From: Mesodorylaimus sp. YZB2_4
Taxonomy: Eukaryota; Nematoda; Enoplea; Dorylaimida; Dorylaimidae
Direction of reading: 5' to 3'
Assembly (NCBI GenBank): GCA_030248295.1
Contig: JASANH010001533.1
Coordinates: 124,001 to 188,000 of the forward strand
Length of the DNA: 64,000 nucleotides
Shown: positions 55,671 to 64,000 of the stretch, in pieces
How the letters are laid out: each line of letters opens with the position of its first letter
Numbering within the stretch: position 1 is the first letter of the stretch
Notes under the pieces: generated by a model
The model's database searches: none
What the model was told of the DNA's origin: nothing
The model's input: the letters and a program-made list of their open reading frames with translations, nothing else
Translations under genes and position numbers: made by a program

Positions 55671-58207
55671 TTGCTTCCTAGCTACAAGGTTTTCACTGAC
55701 TAGTGCAACTTCTGTAACTGTCAGAAGGTGTATAAAACCCTGAAAGAATTAAAATGATAAACGATGCACACTGACAATAATTGGCCCTGCATTCCAATTT
55801 AGATTGAAGCATAGTCTCGGACTTTCCACCTTCCCAACTTTGACCCCAACGTTTCAATCTGCAAGTTTTGTAGCTTTTTTCTTAAACTTAAACTTAAAAA
55901 ATAGCTTGCCTATCCTTCACAATCCGGTTTTGCTTTTGGCTTCCTATGTCGACCAGACGACGATCTCGTTTCGCTGACGTTCCATCCAAGTTGATTAGCG
56001 GGGACCTTGTCTAGCGAAAGAAGCGATGGAGTGGCCACAGTGAGCCCGCAGCCGCAGCCAGAAGAGCAATTACCCGAGAACAACACTATGGCTGAGGAAG
56101 GCGCCCGAAGTCGAGACGGCTCGTGATTGTCTGCAAGTGCATATAAGGAGGTAATCTTCAAGAGCGAAGGTTTTTGTTCCTTGTTGATGGCTTCGCGAAC
56201 TGCTTTTTCGAATGCCTAATACTAGGATGATTATATTTAGCCCGCCTTCTACGATGAGCTGACCTTGGCACAGGGGTATATACTTACCATTGGGGGTTAT
56301 TGGACCTGTAACGGGCTGGACACGGCTCGAATATGGTAACCGCTGAGTGTTTAGGCGCCAGTGATGCTCAGGCCTGATACTCAGGTACAGTGATGCTCAG
56401 GCGCCCTACCTGAAACCCTAGTATACCCTTGGGATTCAAGCTAATGGCTGAGCCTAGAGCTTGGCTGACCTCTTGGTGGAGTAAGATATGCACCCAGCCC
56501 TCTCCTTGGTCCCCAACTGTCTGGGTCGAGGGTGCGGCCTGTCTGCTTCCTGTTGTTGTGCCCATGCCAGTGTCTCGTTGTGCTCGTTCGTGAGTGGCTG
56601 CTTAGTAAAGCACTTGTGGAAATCGGCTTCTTGTTTCGGGTCGGGCCTTACAACCCCACACAGAAAAGATACACAAGAGTAGGCAGAAAAAAGTGCAAAA
56701 AAAACCAGCCGCTGGAAGTCGCGTGATTTCGTGGCAATTGTGTTCGAAAAATCGAAATTCGCAGAAATAAATGGGGAATCATGATTAGATGACCGTGTGG
56801 AAATGAATTCTGACCATATCCTTTCTTTCCAGGCGTTGAATCGCACTAGTGATATTCGCAAGGACGACTGAGTGTACAAAGAAACCAATTTTTGTCAAAA
56901 GCTTTTCTACGGCGTTTGTGATTTCTGACAGTGTTATCGATCCAAAGCTTATACAGTCGAGTCCGCTTATTGTTAGTATCACCAGCTCCAGGCGGGAAGA
57001 AAATATGACTATATCCTGACTCTGACTAAAACCGAAGTACACTCTAAAATGGCCAAAACTTTACTTTTATGCGTTTTATCGCCATTTCGTATCATTTTCA
57101 TATATTCCTAGCGTGTTAAAAGGCGTAAAGCTTTTTCAAAAGTTTTTGTAACCAAAGAAATCAAAATTATGGGGATCAGTCAGATCAAAGCTGAAGCATG
57201 CGATGCGCCTTCATGCAAGCGTTTTCTTGCAAGAAATCCTACTTTTTTGACGATTTTGCACTTGGTTCAGACTGCCTTATTCCGCTTGTCCAAGAAATTT
57301 ATGCGACAAGAAGCGGACTGGGACAAATTCAGTGTGATAATTAGCGAGCTCAACATACACACAACGTACAGGGGAAAAGGCTTCGAGAACCTGTGACAAT
57401 AAGTGGACTATGACATTCTCCGGTGTGACTGTACAGTAAGTGGACTCGACTGTAAGCAATTGCGTGGACTAGGTGACACGTGTGATCGAAAATTAGGTAT
57501 TTCTGGATTTCGTATTAGAATGGGTTTAATGCGCCTGAAAATGATCTGAACGGGTTTTATGTGCGTGAAAGCATTAATTGATTCATTCTGTTTCAAAATG
57601 TGCTCGTTGCTTGACTAGTTGCATTGTCTTTCCTTAACAGATTCTCCGTTGTCACCCTTTGGGTCGCACTTTCATCAGCAGACACCAACTTACAAAATGC
57701 AAAATGGATTTTTGCCACAGTTTGGTCACCAGTGAACGTCAGTCCAGAATGTGGATTGAATGCGCTGTCATTACCATGCTCCATGCGGATACTCGGAGAC
57801 ACTGATAAGAAGTGCGACGCCACACAAGGCGATGGTCACTGGGCATTTGGTCAGCAAGAAACAAAGATTTCTCGATGCCCTTGAGTCAAGTTGAAGGCGG
57901 TGCAGGTTTACTCGGAGTAAACCGTGGTGGATCTCGCATCTGGGCAGTCGGCGAACCTACGTGAACTAAAGCTGAATTGCTGGCTTCCTTTAACAGATTC
58001 CTGTTCGGTTTTTGCTTGCTCTCTTGTTTGAGCTTGATTACTGATTTTGCGATTACTGATTTTTGAATGAACAAGCTCGTTTGGCTCTTTCGAGCGAATT
58101 TCCTTTCAGTAAGAACAAGCTTATCGATAGAACATGTCCAGTCAAACCCAAGTAAGAAAGAAAGACAGCAAACACAGGATCATCGCATCATCACTTCGAG
58201 GAGCTCG
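55671..58207. other. Gene-poor stretch
   Basis: A plus-strand open segment at 57651-57880 preceded by an acceptor (CTTAACAG) could be an exon (IFATVWSPVNVSPECGLNAL) but has no recognised family or continuous phase. Nothing else is supported. Confidence 0.3.
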
Positions 58208-58925
58208 CTACAGGTCGCTTCGGATGATGGCGCTCGCTGCGGCCCCTCCTTTCGGCTCTGTAGCTGGAGCAGCTTTTTCAGATTGAGAAGCCGGAGCGGG
58301 AGCTGGCTTTGCAGACTTCAGAGCCAGAAGTGGAGCCGGGGTGTCCATTTTCGGATCGAGGTCACGTTCGCGCTTTGGATCGAGGCCAGCTTTCTTGTCC
58401 TTTTCCTTGCCGTCGTCGATCACCCTGCGCTCTTCGCTGGTGCCACTCTCGTATTCCCCATTCCCGCTCAAGGATTCAAAACTTTTGATAAACTGATACC
58501 ACTCGCTAACAAAATTTTCCAGATGAAAAACTGAAAAAATTAACCACTACCTGCACTTGCAGCGTGTCGTCGATTTTCGAAGAGACTACGGTCACGACAC
58601 CACCAATAGATGATGAAAATGATCATGATGACGACTACCACTGACACGAGAATTCCAGCAAGGTTCACATAGCCATATCGCACTGCCCCAAAGATTGAGC
58701 TCGCAGCACCAGCCGCAAATATCGACAGACTGAGGCCCATAACCAACTGTTCAACTCGAGTGCGCTCGTCGAAATGAATGATAGAGCACGGGAAGCACGC
58801 AGAGTTGACTTTACATTTCTTCACATTCACACAAAGATCGAACAGGAAATAGGCCAGATGATCGATACGTAAGCGGACAATGTAAGGCTGTTCTTTGTGA
58901 GCTTTTCCTGGGGCGAAGATTGACT
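58208..58925 (-). CDS. Hypothetical membrane protein, minus strand
   Basis: An open minus-strand segment from about 58925 to 58612 reads PYIVRLRIDHLAYFLFDLC, then a Cys pair region (NSACFPCSIIHFDERTR), then two hydrophobic helices (LVMGLSLSIFAAGAASSIF; LAGILVSVVVVIMIIFIIYW). A 59-nt intron (donor C|GTAGTC, acceptor TTTTCAG) in phase 1 leads to 58208-58553, a charged then Ala/Pro/Lys-rich cytoplasmic tail (SEERRVIDDGKEKDKK ... ASAIIRSDL). The true start and any upstream exon are unknown; an acceptor-like GGGTTAG lies near 58926. No family is recognised. Confidence 0.5.
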
Positions 58926-59098
58926 GCTAACCCTCGTTCTTTGCTCTTCTGCATTTAGTTGCGCTAGTGGACCCAGAGCCTGCTTCGGAGACCATGTCGA
59001 GCGAGGACAGCGAGGAGGAGGCCAGGGCGGTAGAGGATCCACAGCCAGAGGGCAACGACTCAAGGGTTGATCAAGAGGACGCTAATCGAGCCTTGTGA

Positions 59099-60130
59099 TC
59101 GCAAGATAGAGGATGCCTCTTAAGGATTGATTGCATATTAAACTCGAACGTGAGTTTTGTCCGGTTCTAGTTAATGCATGAGTGACCCAGCTTTAGTATT
59201 TATTTATTTCTATTCTATTCGGTAATCATGTGCTTGGCTAGAAATTTGTGATTGGCCTCTCTCAATCCAACTGTTTCAGGAATGCAGTCATCTCCGCAAC
59301 TAGAAAATTCACAATTCGATAGGCAGAGGTTTCGAATGCAGAGGTTTTTATGAATTCCGAGTGCGCAGTACTAGGTATGTTCTCCCTCTCACGATCATAT
59401 CGATCCTAGTCTGTCCTTCGGCGCATCTGCTTGCTCCTTTTTAAGGTTCATGCGCCGGAAGATGTACCTTCCCGTAGTCTAGTCTAAATGCCAGTGGTCT
59501 ACTGTATATTCACAAGACACCTGACCCCTCACCTTCTCACCTCGAATATTGTGTCCTTTAACGCTCTTTCCAAAAACCTTCAATCCTCACTCAACCCATC
59601 GATCAGAGTCAAAAGTTCAAACTCGTCAATCATTCTCCGCACGATGGCACAAAAAAGTCTATTCTGCTGTAGTCCTGGCTTGACCGTTACCCCGCCCTGG
59701 AGGCAGTACAAAAATGCCCCGCTATTTGCACAATGCCACAACCATAATGGCATGGCGAATCGTTCATTCCATTTCCGCATTTTCGCACGAGCCTGGTTTG
59801 ATCTATAGTCACGTCCCGGCCTCGCACGGATGCGCATTAGTCATTTACAGAAGGATATGTCGTGCAGTCGAAAATGGCCGACCATATGTCAATGCCGAAG
59901 AGTGATGAATATGTTGTGGTCACGGACTGTCACGTGCGTAAATTGGTCAGGTTTAGCCTCTATCAGCCCAACGCCCACTCACTCGCGCCAATTTCCTCAC
60001 CGCATTCTTCCCTACTCTAACTCGGCAAACCCATACATGCATATTAACAAGGGTAGCGTCCAGCCCAGGGCCTTATATGCAATGTGACAAACAGTAAAAA
60101 TAACAAAAAAGCGCTCGCCATTTTAATAAC
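59099..60130. other. Intergenic, no gene seen
   Basis: 3' flank of the RhoGEF gene; short frames without resemblance to known proteins. Confidence 0.4.
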
Positions 60131-63100
60131 TTATGCATCTTGGTCTTTGGCCATCTCTATAGCCAACATTTTCTCATCAGTTGTAGGCAAGCGAGCTGTT
60201 TGCTGGACCAGATAGCGTTCCTTGTTCAGAGCTTCCAACCACAATTTGGCTTCCTGCTTACTGCTAGCTTTAAAGAGAAGTCGTTTTCCTTCCGACGGCG
60301 CCGTCAACTGCCAAATTCCTACAACAAAGTGACATGCACCCACTGCACGAACCACGCCACGTGGTCACAAGGGACACTCAAAAAATGACCATGGGGCTTA
60401 CCTCCATTCAGCAAGCACGCCTTGTTTGTACCATCCAGTTCGAAGCGACATTTGAAAGCTAGTTGTTTTTTCAACCGATCCTAAAATGAATAATGATCAT
60501 ATTTGGCCGCCTCTGTTGGGAAATCTAGACCTACCTTTCTGCACAAAACGAGTAATCGATCGAAAAGGAATACGAATACCCGTTTCCGCCATCGTGGTAC
60601 GTTATCGCCGACAGCGTACAACGTGCATACGAGCTCCCCACTGTAGACCAGTCGACTGCTCGTGTGCAATAGATCCGCTCCCTAAACATAAGCCAACCAT
60701 CAAGGAATGACCTTAATCCAAAGTGCTGCTCTTTTTAGGCGTAAGATGCGGCTTTGTGTTCAAAAGTGAGGTTATGGAAGAAATGTTTTGACGACACGAA
60801 ACTTTACATCTGGTACGACCAGTCGATTATTTGTACTCAAAACTCGACTCTATTCGTTACCTGGCCTGGCAAGGCGAGGCGAGGTATTTGGAAAAGCGAG
60901 TTGGCACTGCAAACATTCACTCAGTAATTGAAGTCGACATTGGTAGGCGGACAGGACAAGACACACACGCTCCGGTGACCTTGTCCAAATACATAATGGT
61001 ATATTGTTGGTGTGTTTTCAATTCAATGACGGCGTGCAAGCGTAGAATTCGAAGACGGCGAATCCGTAAGAGCGTATGTCAACATTGAAACTGGACACGG
61101 ACTCATTGGTCAATGCTATGCAGTTGCATGCACCCCCCCCCCCCCAACACTGTCCCAGTGCTCCTCATGACTTGTTGTCAGGAAAAGTTGCAAAGAAACG
61201 CAGTCTCACTTTCTCCCCACCCCTTGTCCATTGAAATTTGGACCCAGGTCGAACAATAGCAAACAGGTAACTTTTAGTTTTCTTTGCTTTCCCTCGCAAC
61301 TCTTTCAAAGTATTACAAGGGGCTTGGGAATTTAGTAAGCGTCAGGCCTAGCACTTGAGCAAACATTAAAAGCTTAGTCTAATAATACAAGCACCGTGCC
61401 TCGGTATATCTGAGTACAGCACAGTACGTACCTTCCAATCAGACACGCTCTTTTGCCACCTGGCTAATTCTTGGAGTTGCTCGAATAATCGACGTCTATT
61501 ATTAACCACAGTCAATAGCTGCTGCGTTGCTTGTAAAGCAGCCGACACGGCTTTGTAGTCGTGATGCGCTTTGGGTGTACGTTGGAGTAAAGTGGCCAAA
61601 AGGAGTGGATATCGACACAGCTGCTGCACTGGTCGTAACAGGAATGCGTCCAAACGCAACGTCGGCAAACGACATATACGACGACATTCCTGCAAAACAC
61701 CCACCACTGAATAAATATAACCCAATATATGTAAAAGCTTATGAAATTTTCATTTTCCCTAAACCTTCCCTCTTCTCTGCCCCACCCCTCAAGTCCCAAT
61801 CGGTTCCGCCTTTATAAAGTATACACGATTCAAAACATATCCAATGCTTCATTCGTGAAAAAAGCTCTCTTCCCATGCTCGATATATGCTGTTGCATAAT
61901 TCAGGCAATCTTTACCATCTGCATCACATTTTTTCCTGTATCCTAATTTTATCTGCGCCATCCATTTTTACTTAGATACCTCTACCCTGTACGAAGACAA
62001 CAAAGCCCTAGGCCCCACTCTTTATTTTCTAAAACCTCACTAATTTTAAATTCGCGCGCTTTATTATCTTCTCATCACAAACGGTATCAGACAATAAAAA
62101 ACCTCGTTTAGGTGTGCGTGCCCTTACACCAAACTAGTTAGACTCCATTGTAATTATAATTATATCCATAGCATGTCCATAAACATGCTCAGAACTAATC
62201 ATACCTCGAAAAAGGTCCTGTACGCATCTAGTTCGTATAATTGCGACAAACGACGACAACTGCGTTGATGATTATTACAATAATGTGAATATGCTTCGAA
62301 AGTGGGCCTCTAAAAATAAACATTCATTCTTTGATTGACAATAATTGAAGCGACGACATAAGATGGTGAAAAAGTAGAAAGTAGGTCGGGATCCAAAAAA
62401 TCTAAAATCTACTGTATTGCATATTTTTGACAAAACTCTAAAAATATATTCATTAGAAAATTTGAAAAGATCTTTTGGCCAGGATTCAAAACCTTTTTCC
62501 TTTTGAGGCGTCACAATCGTATGAAACTGGACACGCATGATTTCGTCTCTTCTTGTCAAGACAATAAGAACTGGTTGACTACTAAGATTATCTCATTGAC
62601 AGAAGACGGATGTGAAAATGCGTTAAATGAGCCTGGGAAACTCAAGGATTGGAGAAAAGACAAGAACTTACCGTACAGACGTGTTGAAGAAAACATTGTC
62701 CCAAGCAAAGTGGCGCTTTTGCAGAAGCAGTCTCCAAATCAAAAAGCAATTTTTCGTGGAGGTTTCTAAGCTGAAAATAGAAAATACGATTGTTAAATCC
62801 TTTCCCGAGCGAGACTAAAATGGCAACTACTCACAATTCAAGAAAGTAAACAAACTTAAGAACATACTTGATGCAAATTTCCGAAAATAGCTCGGACTAA
62901 GTGAGCATCGAAGAGTTCCGAGTGGCGGCAGGCGGGTTTGAGGAATCCCTATTGAATAGGAGAAAAGTAAATATTTTCCTCAAAATGGTGTCTTATTGGA
63001 CAGATTCCTAGAAGCACCTACTTCGTGTAAAGCTGATAAAAGAGCTACGTAATCGCGTTCGCAACGAATTAACTCATCGATAGCGAACAGTCTATGCTCG

Positions 63101-64000
63101 CTGTCCTCATGCTCATTACTGCCTGCCACAACACTCGAAGATGGCCGATTGCTATTGATGTTGATGGCAGTGGCCTAAAAAGGAAGTCGAAGAGAATGCA
63201 CTTCGGACCAGTACGCCCTCCAAAGCTGCCAGAGCGGTCGTGCTGTACTGTATCCCCTGGGCTTGCTTCGGGTAGGGCAGTTGTAATGGTACACTGAAGC
63301 CCACGCCTAACTACACAGTACTGATGACGAGGGACCAGGCAAGGGTTTTGAGTAAACACAACGTAATAATAGGGCACTCCGAGGGGTGGGGGTTGAGTCG
63401 AACCACAGTGCACCTGACATCTAAGCTTATAGAGTAGCATACTTGGACCACAGTGGCATTCCTCCGAACGACTCCAGTCTTGCGCCCTCTCTCCATAGCC
63501 CACACGGGACAAACAACTAAACGCAAGACCGAGCCCGGACAAACTAAAGTGACCGCGAATGAGCCCGTCGTTCCGCTCCAACAACTCCATCCAACATGCC
63601 AACATTTCAATGGACATAATGAACTATAAATTAAAAATAATGAGACAATGACATCACTCACCGATCGTGCGCAAGTCGGTGGCAATAAGGCAATTGGAGC
63701 GGGCGAAATTGGGGAATTACTTCTTGTACTCGGAACTGGATTACTCAATGCTTCGACCAAAGATTGTCTCCTTCTCGAAAAATGACCGCCGTTCGCCTAA
63801 AAGTGTTTAGAAAAATGTAGATATATGGGTGAGTTGAGTGGAGAATGCGTGTACCCAATTGGAGAGTAACTGTCTCGTTATCATAACACGAGCAGGGCAT
63901 GGACCAAGGGCAACACGAACAGAGTATCTTACTGGCATGGATACGGATGACGAGGTGGACGAGTAGGATGACGTGGTCGGTGGTTCGTGTTGCCGTTGGT
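60131..64000 (-). CDS. Asef/collybistin-like Dbl-family RhoGEF (3' part, runs off window)
   Basis: Ten minus-strand exons join in phase: 64000-63933 (partial), 63796-63662, 63174-63022, 62948-62868, 62770-62672, 62309-62205, 61689-61432, 60681-60535, 60480-60402, 60318-60131. The first two encode a Ser-rich linker. The DH domain follows: LFAIDELIRCERDYVALLSA (CR1), RPTFEAYSHYCNNH, then RLDAFLLRPVQQLCRYPLLL (CR3). The linker RWQKSVSDWKGADLLHTSSR is diagnostic for the ARHGEF4/ARHGEF9/SPATA13 group. The PH domain includes LVYSGELVCTL and RVFVFLFDRLLVLCRK and ends LWLEALNKERYLVQ. The family activates Cdc42/Rac1; collybistin also organises inhibitory synapses with gephyrin. The SH3 domain expected upstream lies outside the window. 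Confidence 0.9.
61132..61146 (+). repeat. Poly(C) tract in RhoGEF intron
   Basis: A run of about 15 C within the 61690-... / 60682-61431 intron. Similar C runs occur near 12842, 26361 and 49281 in non-coding DNA. Confidence 0.8.

Noticed and set aside
58534-58553. A 20-nt GT...AG segment that could be read as a micro-intron
   Set aside because: Other introns here are never below about 49 nt. A 59-nt alternative with an upstream donor closes the same phase and is more credible.
58958-59098. Acidic plus-strand open segment after an acceptor-like CATTTAG
   Set aside because: It is only 46 codons, upstream exons would be antisense to the better supported minus-strand gene, and no family is recognised.

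Overview
The window is a 64 kb piece of nuclear DNA from a small, compact animal genome, probably a protostome invertebrate. The evidence is spliced genes with canonical GT-AG introns (many only 49-80 nt), a eukaryotic Lys-tRNA with Pol III signals, and bilaterian-type genes: rhodopsin-family neuropeptide receptors, a cys-loop acetylcholine-type receptor, BBS1, a SNX5/6-type sorting nexin and an Asef/collybistin-type RhoGEF. Spacing of roughly one gene per 4 kb, short introns and orphan receptors fit a tardigrade- or nematode-like genome, but the species cannot be fixed from the sequence. I see no bacterial operon, CRISPR array or intact retrovirus-like element.

Layout. 0-10 kb: intronless GPCR (+), BBS1 (+) with an RFX X-box in its promoter, a complete 12-exon M14A carboxypeptidase (-) and one doubtful ORF. 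10-13.6 kb: tRNA-Lys(UUU) and dispersed repeats, including a 1.15 kb element with inverted ends. 13.6-19.4 kb: two mitochondrial assembly factors in tandem (NDUFAF2, ATPAF2), then a PRXamide/neuromedin-U-like GPCR. 20-25 kb: a mobile-element nest (MITE, two short tandem arrays, a perfect 28-bp hairpin, a decayed FLYWCH/MULE element), then minus-strand exons of single-pass membrane proteins. 25.4-33 kb: a ten-exon alpha-type nicotinic receptor carrying a MITE in one intron, and two convergent secreted-protein genes (a Pro/Gln-rich Cys-module protein and a WAP-domain protein). 33-41 kb: repeats, a second MITE copy and a Tyr/Arg-rich protein. 41-50.4 kb: a second intronless GPCR, a Shisa-like adaptor with a PPSY motif, and the complete 11-exon sorting nexin. 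50-60 kb: mostly repeats, a 5'-truncated LINE and a small membrane-protein gene. 60.1-64 kb: the DH-PH part of the RhoGEF, running off the right edge.

The genes form no single pathway. Small functional groupings are three neuropeptide-type receptors plus the acetylcholine-type channel and the Asef/collybistin-like GEF (neuronal signalling), the adjacent pair of respiratory-chain assembly factors, and the convergent pair of secreted low-complexity/cysteine proteins. Exon boundaries were worked out by hand from splice signals and reading-frame continuity. Where phases did not close, the entry says so.
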